This document shows, one piece after another, positions 42,807 through 54,395 of a stretch of 64,000 bases of DNA; positions within the stretch are counted from its first letter, which is position 1, and the number at the start of each line of letters is the position of its first letter. The notes beneath the pieces were generated by a model. That model was not told the DNA's origin. It saw only the letters and a program-made list of their open reading frames with translations, and did not search any database. The DNA is from Tragulus kanchil (taxonomy: Eukaryota; Chordata; Mammalia; Artiodactyla; Tragulidae). The translations under genes and the position numbers were made by a program. The DNA is taken from positions 180,697,501 to 180,761,500 of the forward strand of contig JAIOJX010000004.1 in the NCBI GenBank assembly GCA_022376925.1, written 5' to 3'.

Positions 42807-43035
42807 TTCCTGCATGGTGGCTTAGACGGTAAAGAATCTGCCTCCAGTGCGGGAGACCGGGGTTTGATCCCTGGGCCAGGAAGATCCCTTGGAGAAGGAC
42901 ATGGCCGCCCCCTCCAGTATCCTTGCCTGGAGAATTCCGTGGACAGAGGAGCCTGGCGGGCTACAGTCTGGGCTACATGGAGTCTGGCGGGCTACAGTCC
43001 GTGGGGTTGGAAGGTGTCGGACATGCCTGAGCCGT
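42807..43035 (+). repeat. Bov-A2 SINE with internal duplication
   Basis: 'gatggt'-type head ('catggtggcttagacggtaa'), 'ggggtttgatccctgggcca', 'tccttgcctggagaattccg'. The segment 'tggcgggctacagtc' occurs twice, about 32 bases apart. Confidence 0.9.
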
Positions 43036-44439
43036 GAACTCTTTCCTCTTGCAGCAGACCCGTGGACTGACCTCAGTTTCACGTGGCCAAGACAGGGGAT
43101 GGCAAGTTGGAAAGAGACTTCTACCCCGCCGTGGCTAGTATTGGTTTCGCGTGTTTGCTCTTTGTGAATATTCTCCAGCTTCCCCTGAATTTCTGCCACA
43201 GGTGGTGTTCAGCCCAGGGCTCTGCTGTCTCACCTCCGCTCGTGTCCACGGCTCCAGCTGCAGGGACGGGCGTGGGCCACCCTGGACGCCGAGTGGTGGG
43301 TCCCCTCCAGGTCAGGCCAAGGCTGATTCTCAGAGTCTGGGAGCTGGGATTTGAATGCTGGTCTTCTGGGAAACCTGAGAAGGAGGCTGGGGCACCCCTG
43401 GAAAACAGGCACAAGCGGTGGAGGCTGCGCCGTAATATCTACCTCACAAGGCTTCTGTGTTTTAGTTAGGGATTGCTTCGCATGGCTGATCATAGAGACT
43501 GGAAACGACCGTGGCTTAAACCAGACTGAGGCTTCTCTCTCTCTTATAGAAAGGATGTCAGGCGATAGGCCTCCAGGGCCAGGAGGGGAGGGAGCCTAGG
43601 TGCTGGCTCTCCATCAGCCGCCTCCGCCTCGGCATGTGGCTTTCATCTCTAAGCTCACCTCGCGCTCCAGGAGGGCTGCTGGAGCCCCAGCCTCACGTCC
43701 ATTGTCTGGGTGGGGTGGGCCCAGACCGGCCGACTGATCCCCTCGTCCCAGCCTGCGAGTTGTCCTTGCTCCCTCACTGGCCTCTCTTCATTGCAGGGGA
43801 GGCTGGGAAATGGGATCTTTAGGCTGGGCCCAAGCAAGTGTTCATGACCAAGGTCAGTGGGAGACAGGCTATTATAAATCTCCATAGAGTCCCGGACGCC
43901 CTCGGGTGAAGCCCATCCCCTTTCCCCAGGTTCTGTGTTTGTTTCAAACCAAACAGCCAAGGAGGCTGAGGGGAAGGAGCCCCAGCAGTGCATTCCAGGA
44001 CCCCGGCCCTCCGGTGGCCTGCCGGTGTGGGGGGCTATTTATTTAGAGTGTCCGGTGGTGCTTCCAGCCGTGGAAAGGGGGATGCTGGTGGCCAGCCATG
44101 GAGGGGTTGTGGGAGACAGGGAGGAGGCTGCCGAGGGCGGGTTCTCTGCCTTGCAGGTGTGTTCCAGAAGGACCTGTGGCACAGCGGTGACGGGACAGGT
44201 GGGCACTGAGTTGGGAGGTCTGGGTGGTCTGCCTAGGGGGGCAGGAGCGGGGAGCCTGGCGTCTTGAGGATATGGGTGGACCATCTGGGAAGACCTCCTG
44301 ACGCTCTAGCAGGCCCAGGGAGCCCCTCACGATGTGGGCCCAAGCCTGTGCCCCTCTCCTACTTCTGCCGGGCCCTGACCAGCTGAGGGAGCATTTAACG
44401 GCTCAGGGTGCATCCCTCCATCTCCTCCATGACCCTCTC
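43036..44439. other. Non-coding, no gene seen
   Basis: GC-moderate sequence with short frames on both strands. No exon signals worth calling and no recent repeat recognised. Confidence 0.45.
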
Positions 44440-44570
44440 CACATATTGGGGAGGTTGATGGAGATTTGCACTCCCATTTCACAGATGTGGAAACGGAGGC
44501 CAAGAGAAGCTAAACCATGGGTTCAAAATCACACTGGGGTGGAAGTGGGCTGGGCCTCAGGTTCTTTGAT
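44440..44570 (-). repeat. MIR SINE
   Basis: 'cccatttcacagatgtggaa', 'acggaggccaagagaagcta', 'caaaatcacactggggtgg'. Confidence 0.7.
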
Positions 44571-44754
44571 TCCTAATTGGGTGGGAGACGGTCTGAGTAT
44601 ATGTTCCAAATGTACCGTCATATATTTTTTAAATTTTATTTTAATATTTACTTTATCTTTGGTCTTGCTGTGTGGCTTGCAGGATCTTCATTTCCCAACC
44701 AAGCATCAGCTCCTAGGCCCCTGCAGTGAAAGCACCAAGTCCTAATTTCCTCAT

Positions 44755-45645
44755 TTATTTTAACTTAAGAGAAAACTGAGGTGTGATTTACATACAGGAA
44801 AGGAAATGAAGTGCATGGATTCTGAATATATAGTTTGACGGATTCACATATGTTCATCAAATATACCTAGCATCCCAGAAAAGGGAATGTGTTGGTCACT
44901 CGGTGGTGTCCAACTCTTGGCGACCCCGTGGATGGTAGCCCACCCGGCACCTCTGTTCATGGGGTTCTCCAGGCAGGAATGCTGGAGTGGGTTGCCATGC
45001 CCTCCTCCAGGGATTGAACCTGGGTCTCTTGCGTTGCAGGCATATTCTTGACCATCTGAGCCACCAGAGAAGCCTCCCAGAAGGCTCCCTCATGGTCTCC
45101 CCACAAGGCAACCACCACCTGCACTTCTATCACCAGAGACTGGTTTTGCTTGTTCTTACCCTTCACTCAGACAGAGTCAGAGAGCACGTTTTCCTGCCTT
45201 TGACCTCTTGGACTGGTATAAAGCTTGTGAGATTCATCCAGGCTGTGGCATGTACATCCTTAACTGATTGTTTTTTATCGCTGAGTGAGGCGATATGGTG
45301 CATCACTATGGTGCAGAAACCCCTCCATTTGCTTATTCTTTGCCTGTTGACGGGCATTTGTGCTGTGTTCTGTGCAGAGCCTAATGGATGGAGCTGTAGG
45401 GAGAGTTCATGTCCAGTCTCTGTGTGGACAGGGGCTTCCAGGCCTCTTGGGCAGATCCCTAGGAGTGGAAAGACTGGGTAGTGGAAGGGGTGAAGCTTTG
45501 TGAGAAGCTGCCAAACAGCTCCTCAAACAGGGGGAGCTGCTGACAGTCCCACTGGCCATGGGAGCGTCTGATCCTCACCCTTCCTTGCAATATTCGGTAT
45601 TACCACTTTTGAATTTTGACCATTCTTGTAGGTGTGAATGGTAGC
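44755..45645 (-). repeat. L1 LINE fragment, antisense, interrupted by Bov-A2 (continues at 46600-46975)
   Basis: 'tgaggtgtgatttacataca', 'catggtgcagaaa'-type sequence, 'ccattcttgtaggtgtgaat', and after D9 'catatctctgatggttgaaa' and 'gttggatactagtcctttgt' all fit reversed L1 ORF2/3' sequence. Once D9 and D10 are collapsed this is one L1 fragment. Confidence 0.7.
44886..45080 (-). repeat. Bov-A2 SINE, antisense (D9 arm A; copy at 45908-46102)
   Basis: 'gttggtcactcggtggtgtc', 'gttctccaggcaggaatgct', 'gggattgaacctgggtctct', 'ctgagccaccagagaagcc', inserted in L1 sequence. Confidence 0.92.
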
Positions 45646-46482
45646 TTGTCATGCTTTCTATTTTAATATTTACTTTATCTTTGGTCTTGCTGTGTGGCTT
45701 GCAGGATCTTCATTTCCCAACCAAGCATCAGCTCCTAGGCCCCTGCAGTGAAAGCACCAAGTCCTAATTTCCTCATTTATTTTAACTTAAGAGAAAACTG
45801 AGGTGTGATTTACATACAGGAAAGGAAATGAAGTGCATGGATTCTGAATATATAGTTTGACGGATTCACATATGTTCATCAAATATACCTAGCATCCCAG
45901 AAAAGGGAATGTGTTGGTCACTCGGTGGTGTCCAACTCTTGGCGACCCCGTGGATGGTAGCCCACCCGGCACCTCTGTTCATGGGGTTCTCCAGGCAGGA
46001 ATGCTGGAGTGGGTTGCCATGCCCTCCTCCAGGGATTGAACCTGGGTCTCTTGCGTTGCAGGCATATTCTTGACCATCTGAGCCACCAGAGAAGCCTCCC
46101 AGAAGGCTCCCTCATGGTCTCCCCACAAGGCAACCACCACCTGCACTTCTATCACCAGAGACTGGTTTTGCTTGTTCTTACCCTTCACTCAGACAGAGTC
46201 AGAGAGCACGTTTTCCTGCCTTTGACCTCTTGGACTGGTATAAAGCTTGTGAGATTCATCCAGGCTGTGGCATGTACATCCTTAACTGATTGTTTTTTAT
46301 CGCTGAGTGAGGCGATATGGTGCATCACTATGGTGCAGAAACCCCTCCATTTGCTTATTCTTTGCCTGTTGACGGGCATTTGTGCTGTGTTCTGTGCAGA
46401 GCCTAATGGATGGAGCTGTAGGGAGAGTTCATGTCCAGTCTCTGTGTGGACAGGGGCTTCCAGGCCTCTTGGGCAGATCCCT

Positions 46483-48677
46483 AGGAGTGGAAAGACTGGG
46501 TAGTGGAAGGGGTGAAGCTTTGTGAGAAGCTGCCAAACAGCTCCTCAAACAGGGGGAGCTGCTGACAGTCCCACTGGCCATGGGAGCGTCTGATCCTCAC
46601 CCTTCCTTGCAATATTCGGTATTACCACTTTTGAATTTTGACCATTCTTGTAGGTGTGAATGGTAGCTTGTCATGCTTTCTATTTGCATATCTCTGATGG
46701 TTGAAAATGTGGAGTATTTTTTCATGGGTGTATTGATCAGTTTGATGTTCCCTTTGGTGATCTGTCCATTCAGAACCTTCACCTGTTTAAAAAACTACCT
46801 TTTTTTCTTATTGATTTGTATGAGTTCTTTATATATGTTGGATACTAGTCCTTTGTCAGATATAGGTATTGACTGATCTTTGCATCTGTGTATTGGCTTT
46901 TCTTTCTCTTAACGGAATCTTTGGCTTAATGTAAGTTTTTAATTATTACAAAGCTCAATTTACATTTTTTTCTTTTATGGCTAATGTTGTGTTTAAAAAA
47001 GCTTGTCTTCCCCAATGAGTCTTTCTAACACGTGACTCCATCTGGTCTCACGCCATCTAGCTGCTCTCTCTGCCTCCTCATTCTCTATTAGAAGTGTCTC
47101 CCAGGAGCAGGGGGTGAGGAAGACAGAGACGGGATGGCAGATCTGTGGGGAAGAACAGGGTTAAAGCCTCCCCAGGATAGGAAATCTGGGTCCCCCACCC
47201 CCTTCCTTCCCCGGGGCGGATTTGGGTTTATGCTGGGTTGCAAGATTAAAGCCACAGAGATTAAAAGATTACCTCTGGCAGGGAAGGCAAATTCTGCCTC
47301 TTTGCTCCTAGAGCCATGAGGGGGAGAGGGGAGAGCGTCAGGAGGTGCCGGGTGGTGGTGACGGAGCCGCCTCCTCCGCCAGGGCCCTCCCTCCCGCTGA
47401 GAGCTCCAGCCCCTAGAAGGCCGAATCCCGGGCCACTAGCTCTTCTCTCTGGGCCTGGGTTCCCAAGTTCTAGAAGGGTGGGGCACTGAGCTGAATGCGG
47501 AGCATCCACATGGGCTTTAGCGGTCCTCCAAGTATGGCCCCAGACCAGCGGTCCCAGCTCCAGAAAGTCAGATTTCAGGAGTGGAAAGACTGGGTAGTGG
47601 AAGGGGTGAAGCTTTGTGAGAAGCTGCCAAACAGCTCCTCAAACAGGGGGAGCTGCTGACAGTCCCACTGGCCATGGGAGCGTCTGATCCTCACCCTTCC
47701 TTGCAATATTCGGTATTACCACTTTTGAATTTTGACCATTCTTGTAGGTGTGAATGGTAGCTTGTCATGCTTTCTATTTGCATATCTCTGATGGTTGAAA
47801 ATGTGGAGTATTTTTTCATGGGTGTATTGATCAGTTTGATGTTCCCTTTGGTGATCTGTCCATTCAGAACCTTCACCTGTTTAAAAAACTACCTTTTTTT
47901 CTTATTGATTTGTATGAGTTCTTTATATATGTTGGATACTAGTCCTTTGTCAGATATAGGTATTGACTGATCTTTGCATCTGTGTATTGGCTTTTCTTTC
48001 TCTTAACGGAATCTTTGGCTTAATGTAAGTTTTTAATTATTACAAAGCTCAATTTACATTTTTTTCTTTTATGGCTAATGTTGTGTTTAAAAAAGCTTGT
48101 CTTCCCCAATGAGTCTTTCTAACACGTGACTCCATCTGGTCTCACGCCATCTAGCTGCTCTCTCTGCCTCCTCATTCTCTATTAGAAGTGTCTCCCAGGA
48201 GCAGGGGGTGAGGAAGACAGAGACGGGATGGCAGATCTGTGGGGAAGAACAGGGTTAAAGCCTCCCCAGGATAGGAAATCTGGGTCCCCCACCCCCTTCC
48301 TTCCCCGGGGCGGATTTGGGTTTATGCTGGGTTGCAAGATTAAAGCCACAGAGATTAAAAGATTACCTCTGGCAGGGAAGGCAAATTCTGCCTCTTTGCT
48401 CCTAGAGCCATGAGGGGGAGAGGGGAGAGCGTCAGGAGGTGCCGGGTGGTGGTGACGGAGCCGCCTCCTCCGCCAGGGCCCTCCCCCTCCCGCTGAGAGC
48501 TCCAGCCCCTAGAAGGCCGAATCCCGGGCCACTAGCTCTTCTCTCTGGGCCTGGGTTCCCAAGTTCTAGAAGGGGTGGGGCACTGAGCTGAATGCGGAGC
48601 ATCCACATGGGCTTTAGCGGGTCCTCCAAGTATGGCCCCAGACCAGCGGTCCCAGCTCCAGAAAGTCAGATTTCAGG
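46483..48677 (+). repeat. Tandem duplication D10
   Basis: Arm A 46483-47579, arm B 47577-48677, displacement 1094 drifting to 1098 through G/C-run indels (ccctccctcc against ccctccccctcc, gggtgggg against ggggtgggg). Its first 200 bases are also in D9, so that segment occurs three times (45461, 46483, 47577). Confidence 0.95.
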
Positions 48678-50431
48678 TCCCCTCCCAGACCTCCTGAGGC
48701 GGAAACCTTGGGGGACGGAGTGGGGAGAGCCAGCTGTGTTTTAAAAGCCCTCCGGGGGATTCGGATGCCCACCAATGTCTGAACACCAGTGCCTTTAATT
48801 ATGGAAACCATCACTAATTTTTAGAGCATTTCATTGCTCACCAGTGACTCTTCTAAAGTGTTCATACCCGCCCACTTACGCTGATATGACTCACCCTACT
48901 TCACACCTAAGATGCTGAGGCACGGGGGCGGGCACCTGCTCAGGGTCACACGCTACTAGATGGCTGAGAATGGACTTGGAGGCCGGCTCCAGAGGCCGAG
49001 TCGCTGACCACTGCTCTGAGCTGTGCTGACTCTCCCAGTGCTGTGCACCCTGGCCTTCTCAGATGCCCACAGCTTTTGTCCGCTGCTCCAGGGGGTGGCC
49101 ACTCCCAGAGGCTGACCACTTCGGGGCCCCCTGGCTTGCAAGGTCCTTGCCCAGCTTCCCCTAGGGCTTGCTGCCCAGACAGGGCACCTTCCTGCTTCCC
49201 CTTCCTGCCTCCTGGGGCGACTGGGAGCCCCTTGGCTGGGGCTGAGGGAAGCAGATGCTGACAGCCGACCGCAGCTGCACGGGGGGCCAGACCCACAGAC
49301 AGAGACCCGCAGCCCCACGTCTCAGAAATTCACTGATGTCTCGGCCCCTTTGCACAGGGTCAGCAGAAAGCCCAGGACCTCCTAATTGGGCCCAGGGCGG
49401 ATTTGGGTTTATGCTGGGTTGCAAGATTAAAGCCACAGAGATTAAAAGATTACCTCTGGCAGGGAAGGCAAATTCTGCCTCTTTGCTCCTAGAGCCATGA
49501 GGGGGAGAGGGGAGAGCGTCAGGAGGTGCCGGGTGGTGGTGACGGAGCCGCCTCCTCCGCCAGGGCCCTCCCTCCCGCTGAGAGCTCCAGCCCCTAGAAG
49601 GCCGAATCCCGGGCCACTAGCTCTTCTCTCTGGGCCTGGGTTCCCAAGTTCTAGAAGGGGTGGGGCACTGAGCTGAATGCGGAGCATCCACATGGGCTTT
49701 AGCGGGTCCTCCAAGTATGGCCCCAGACCAGCGGTCCCAGCTCCAGAAAGTCAGATTTCAGGTCCCCTCCCAGACCTCCTGAGGCGGAAACCTTGGGGGA
49801 CGGAGTGGGGAGAGCCAGCTGTGTTTTAAAAGCCCTCCGGGGGATTCGGATGCCCACCAATGTCTGAACACCAGTGCCTTTAATTATGGAAACCATCACT
49901 AATTTTTAGAGCATTTCATTGCTCACCAGTGACTCTTCTAAAGTGTTCATACCCGCCCACTTACGCTGATATGACTCACCCTACTTCACACCTAAGATGC
50001 TGAGGCACGAGAGGCGGGGCACCTGCTCAGGGTCACACGCTACTAGATGGCTGAGAATGGACTTGGAGGCCGGCTCCAGAGGCCGAGTCGCTGACCACTG
50101 CTCTGAGCTGTGCTGACTCTCCCAGTGCTGTGCACCCTGGCCTTCTCAGATGCCCACAGCTTTTGTCCGCTGCTCCAGGGGGTGGCCACTCCCAGAGGCT
50201 GACCACTTCGGGGCCCCCTGGCTTGCAAGGTCCTTGCCCAGCTTCCCCTAGGGCTTGCTGCCCAGACAGGGCACCTTCCTGCTTCCCCTTCCTGCCTCCT
50301 GGGGCGACTGGGAGCCCCTTGGCTGGGGCTGAGGGAAGCAGATGCTGACAGCCGACCGCAGCTGCACGGGGGGCCAGACCCACAGACAGAGACCCGCAGC
50401 CCCACGTCTCAGAAATTCACTGATGTCTCGG
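48308..50431 (+). repeat. Tandem duplication D11
   Basis: Arm A 48308-49344, degraded tail to 49394, arm B 49395-50431. Displacement 1087. The tail contains 'gggtcagcagaaagcccagg', a compressed version of 'aggtcagcagaaagccggag' found after arm B at about 50474. The first part of arm A is also in D10, giving three copies (47214, 48308, 49395). Confidence 0.95.
48880..48990 (-). repeat. MIR SINE (repeated near 49967 by D11)
   Basis: 'cacctaagatgctgaggcac', 'gctcagggtcacacgctact' and 'gaatggacttggaggccgg' follow antisense MIR order. Confidence 0.6.
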
Positions 50432-51300
50432 TTCATTCCCTCATTCAGTGTTTAGTGATCAGAGCGAAGCAGAGGTCAGCAGAAAGCCGGAGGCAGAGAG
50501 AAAGAAGGAGAAAGAGGAAACCTGTCCAGTAATTTTATGATTCTCCCCACGAGTCCCCTCCTGTCACTAGGGATGGTGACAAAGTCCAGCCCCCTGAAGC
50601 TAGAAAGTGATCAAGCAACAGCCAGAGCAGAGATGAGGAGGCTGATTTATGGGGGCAGTGCTGGGGAGCGGGAGTGAGGGCACCGGCTGCGGGAGAGAGC
50701 AATTCATCACAGCTCCCGGGGAGAGTGAGCGCCTCCACTGGCCTGGCCCTGCACTGGGCTCCCTGGCCTGCCCTGCTCTCAGGGGCATGGGACTCACCTT
50801 TGGGGCTCCTGGTACCCCCCACTTCTCTCCCCCAGTTCTCTTGAGTCTGTAGCCTCTTTGGACCTTTGAATCGGGGGTGGACGGGGAGGACAGACTGAAG
50901 GATACAATCCTGGGCAAGTCCCTTCTCTGGGGCTCAGTCTCCGCATCTATACAATGGGGGCCTCGGCCCAGCCGGCCAGCCTCACAGGGGGCTGTGGGAG
51001 AGACAGCCATGGCTGTGAGCTGCAAAGCCCTGTCCCACCCCGGCGGGGACACGGGTGAGGTGGGAGCGAGGAACGTGGCTCCTGCTGCTGTGGCCCTGTG
51101 GAGGGGTGGGCCGGCACGCGGGGCCGCCGCAGCCGAGGTGCTGTGCGTGCAGATGCGTCCACCTGTGCCTATCCGTGGGGCGTCCACGGCGAAGAGGCAG
51201 CAGGCACCGAGCATGCGCGAACATGTGTGTGCGTGTGCAGGCATGCCTGTGGACATGCATGCAGCTGTACGGGCAGCTGTGAGCGCCAGCGCTCGTGTGA
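50432..51300. other. GC-rich non-coding, no gene seen
   Basis: A 251-codon minus frame (50600-51355) covers most of this stretch but runs into the 51317 minisatellite and has no domain or splice support. It contains a short MIR-like motif near 50910-50960. Confidence 0.5.
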
Positions 51301-51316
51301 TCCCTCTTCCCTCACT

Positions 51317-51405
51317 GGCCTGGGAGGACCACCCCCACCGGCCTAGGAGGACCACCCCCGCCGGCCTGGGAGCACCACCCCCGCCGGCCTAGGAGGACCC
51401 CTCTG
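51317..51405. repeat. Minisatellite, 23-base unit, about 4 copies
   Basis: Units start at 51317, 51340, 51363 and 51386, with consensus ggcctrggaggaccaccccc plus rcc. Units alternate G and A at position 6 (cctggg, cctagg), suggesting a two-unit higher-order pattern. Confidence 0.9.
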
Positions 51406-51447
51406 CCCAGGTGGGGGGGTGCGGCTGGGTGTTTAGTCACAGGCCCC

Positions 51448-51910
51448 ATCCAGCTGGTTATTTATTGATTAATTCTGCTGCCAGCTGATAGATGCCAAGC
51501 CGGTGCCAGACGCAGGCCCTGGGCTGATTTACATAATTAAAAACCCTCAGTAACAGAGCCGGGCCCCACCCGCCAACTGCTTCCTCTAGTGTGGCAGGCC
51601 GAGCCCCTCCTCTACCCTCCCCCTGCCCCCTCCGAGCCTCCTCTCCTCCCAGACCCCCTCACCCTTCTGGCCTGCTCTGGGTCCGTCTGCAGGCCGAGGC
51701 CCATGCGTGACGCCAGCCGCCGCCCAGCCGGTGATGGAGAGCTTGTAGCCATCCAGGATTCTCCAGTCACTGACTCCAAGATTCTATTAGTCGGCAGTGC
51801 TATTCTTTGATGGAGAGCCTCCGATTATAAGATTCAGCCATGATCCTGAGTGTGTGATTTTTCAAGAGTCTATTACTCTATGTGACAAAGGGGGAAAAAT
51901 GTTTGCGCTC
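51448..51910. promoter_or_regulatory. Candidate conserved non-coding element(s)
   Basis: Repeat-free AT-richer patches in GC-rich surroundings carry 'tattgattaattctg', 'gctgatagatgcc', 'atttacataattaaa' and, after 51729, 'ttgtagccatccaggattct' to 'ctatgtgacaaagggg'. The texture is that of a developmental enhancer. Function is inferred only. Confidence 0.35.
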
Positions 51911-53669
51911 AGCAACCCGGCCTGCGCCTAGCGAGGTGGGGCTGCTAGCTGGAGGGCCCGGCTTTCCGTGGAGGCCGCCATGGTGGAGGGGTGCGTGGGG
52001 CCCTGCTTTCCAGAAGGAGAAAACTGCATCCTCACAGAGGGCTGGGCTGGGGTGGAGGCTGGGCCCTGCAGGAATCTGGCAGAAGGAAGGAGGACCCAGG
52101 GACCCCGAGACATCCTTGGTGGTGACTTTGGAAAACGTCAGATCCTGTGGAGGGTGTGATGTCAGTCCCTTTGGTGGTGTCACCGTCAGTGACTTCAGAG
52201 TAAGGCTCTGGCACTGAGAGAGACCGTTTGGGGTGCGGCGAGTGGGCTACTCTCTCTCCTAGCGTGCAACTCTGGGGAAGGTGCTCAGCATTCTCAGAGC
52301 TTCAGTTGCCTTCTCACTGGTGACATGGGGTTTGTGATGAGGATTAAATATGAACTTCCAGGGACTTTCCTGGTGGTTCGGTGGCTAAGACTGTGGTCTC
52401 AATGCAGGCTGCCCTGGTTCCGTTCCTGGCTGGGGCACTAGATCCCACATGCTGCAACTGAGACCTGGGACAGCCAAATCAATAAATAGAGTAAATTAAA
52501 AACTACCTACCGTCAAGTGCTTAGAACACAGGCGGCCCCTGCTGAACCCTGATGACCGGTGTCTGTAACGGTGTGGACCCTCTAGCGGTGCCAGACGCAG
52601 GCCCTGGGCTGATTTACATAATTAAAAACCCTCAGTAACAGAGCCGGGCCCCACCCGCCAACTGCTTCCTCTAGTGTGGCAGGCCGAGCCCCTCCTCTAC
52701 CCTCCCCCTGCCCCCTCCGAGCCTCCTCTCCTCCCAGACCCCCTCACCCTTCTGGCCTGCTCTGGGTCCGTCTGCAGGCCGAGGCCCATGCGTGACGCCA
52801 GCCGCCGCCCAGCCGGTGATGGAGAGCTTGTAGCCATCCAGGATTCTCCAGTCACTGACTCCAAGATTCTATTAGTCGGCAGTGCTATTCTTTGATGGAG
52901 AGCCTCCGATTATAAGATTCAGCCATGATCCTGAGTGTGTGATTTTTCAAGAGTCTATTACTCTATGTGACAAAGGGGGAAAAATGTTTGCGCTCAGCAA
53001 CCCGGCCTGCGCCTAGCGAGGTGGGGCTGCTAGCTGGAGGGCCCGGCTTTCCGTGGAGGCCGCCATGGTGGAGGGTGTGCGTGGGGCCCTGCTTTCCAGA
53101 AGGAGAAAACTGCATCCTCACAGAGGGCTGGGCTGGGGTGGAGGCTGGGCCCTGCAGGAATCTGGCAGAAGGAAGGAGGACCCAGGGACCCCGAGACATC
53201 CTTGGTGGTGACTTTGGAAAACGTCAGATCCTGTGGAGGGTGTGATGTCAGTCCCTTTGGTGGTGTCACCGTCAGTGACTTCAGAGTAAGGCTCTGGCAC
53301 TGAGAGAGACCGTTTGGGGTGCGGCGAGTGGGCTACTCTCTCTCCTAGCGTGCAACTCTGGGGAAGGTGCTCAGCATTCTCAGAGCTTCAGTTGCCTTCT
53401 CACTGGTGACATGGGGTTTGTGATGAGGATTAAATATGAACTTCCAGGGACTTTCCTGGTGGTTCGGTGGCTAAGACTGTGGTCTCAATGCAGGCTGCCC
53501 TGGTTCCGTTCCTGGCTGGGGCACTAGATCCCACATGCTGCAACTGAGACCTGGGACAGCCAAATCAATAAATAGAGTAAATTAAAAACTACCTACCGTC
53601 AAGTGCTTAGAACACAGGCGGCCCCTGCTGAACCCTGATGACCGGTGTCTGTAACGGTGTGGACCCTCT
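51501..53669 (+). repeat. Tandem duplication D12
   Basis: Arm A 51501-52583, arm B 52586-53669, displacement 1085, then 1086 after a one-base shift near 51990 (ggaggggtgc against ggagggtgtgc). It duplicates most of the candidate regulatory block and a SINE. Confidence 0.95.
52361..52502 (+). repeat. tRNA-derived SINE (three copies: 52361, 53446, 54496)
   Basis: 'gggactttcctggtggttcg', 'ggttccgttcctggctgggg', 'gatcccacatgctgcaactg', then an AT-rich tail. The three copies are identical because D12 and D13 overlap here. Confidence 0.85.
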
Positions 53670-53879
53670 GGGGAGAGGGATAGCAGGCTGCGCAGACGTG
53701 GTCCAGATACACGAGGGGCTGGGTCTTCCCGTCTTCGCAGGCCAGCTCCTCTGGGAGGATGTCGGTGGACTGAATGAATGATTCTCTCCTCTCTCAGCTC
53801 TTCGCAAACATAAAGCCAGTGTCAGTCAGCCCCAAGCTAGACCCAGCCAGCTCTCAGCCCACCCCAGCCAATCCCCACC

Positions 53880-53921
53880 AGCCCCAGCCAGGCCCAGCCA
53901 GGCCCAGCCAGGCCCAGCCAG
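53880..53921. repeat. Short minisatellite, 10-base unit (copy near 54930 in D13)
   Basis: The unit ccaggcccag is repeated about three times after related 'cagccccagc' sequence. On the minus strand it reads as a Trp/Gly/Leu-rich string that is not a real protein. Confidence 0.8.
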
Positions 53922-54144
53922 CTTAGTCGGGGTGTCTGGGACACGTGGCTTCTCTCAGGTGGGTTCCCAGAACTTGCAGTCTCCTTCCCGTCGGTCCCTC
54001 TCTGCCTCTTCTGCTCCATCCGCTCAGCCCAGCTCTGATGCTCAGCAGGAATTTCTGCTCGTCCCCCAACCGCCTCCAATTATAATTATGGGTTATAATT
54101 TTAAAAAACTGAAATAAGGTATGCTTAAAATTAAAGATAGAAGG

Positions 54145-54395
54145 TAAGATGGTGCAGCCAGTGTGGAACACAGTTTGGCAGTTCTTCAAGAAGTGAAACA
54201 GAATTACCACATGACCTGGCGATTCCACTCCTCGGTATATACCCAGGGGAGGCTGAAACTACATTCTCTGAAAAGCAAAAGCTCAAACAGCTTGTACCCC
54301 GGAGTTCACGGCAACATTATTCTCAACAGCCAAAGGTGGAAACAACCCAAATGCTTATCCACAGATGAATGGATGAACAACATACGAGACATACA
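54145..54395 (+). repeat. L1 LINE ORF2-end fragment (copy at 55196-55440)
   Basis: 'gtggaacacagtttggcagt', 'accacatgacctggcgattc', 'ggtatatacccaggg', 'cagatgaatggatgaacaac' match the conserved end of L1 ORF2. The element resumes at about 55660-55805 after a Bov-A2 insertion. Confidence 0.9.

Larger units (their letters stand above)
44638..46685 (+). repeat. Tandem duplication D9
   Basis: Arm A 44638-45663 and arm B 45660-46685 overlap by four bases (attt/ta). The displacement is 1022 throughout with no difference that I found. It carries an antisense SINE fragment, a Bov-A2 and L1 sequence. Confidence 0.95.

Noticed and set aside
44987..45481. 164-codon + frame repeated at 46009-46503
   Set aside because: It overlaps antisense Bov-A2 and L1 sequence, and the repetition is duplication D9.
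50600..51355. 251-codon minus-strand ORF
   Set aside because: Lies in GC-rich DNA, includes the 23-base minisatellite and has no recognisable domain.
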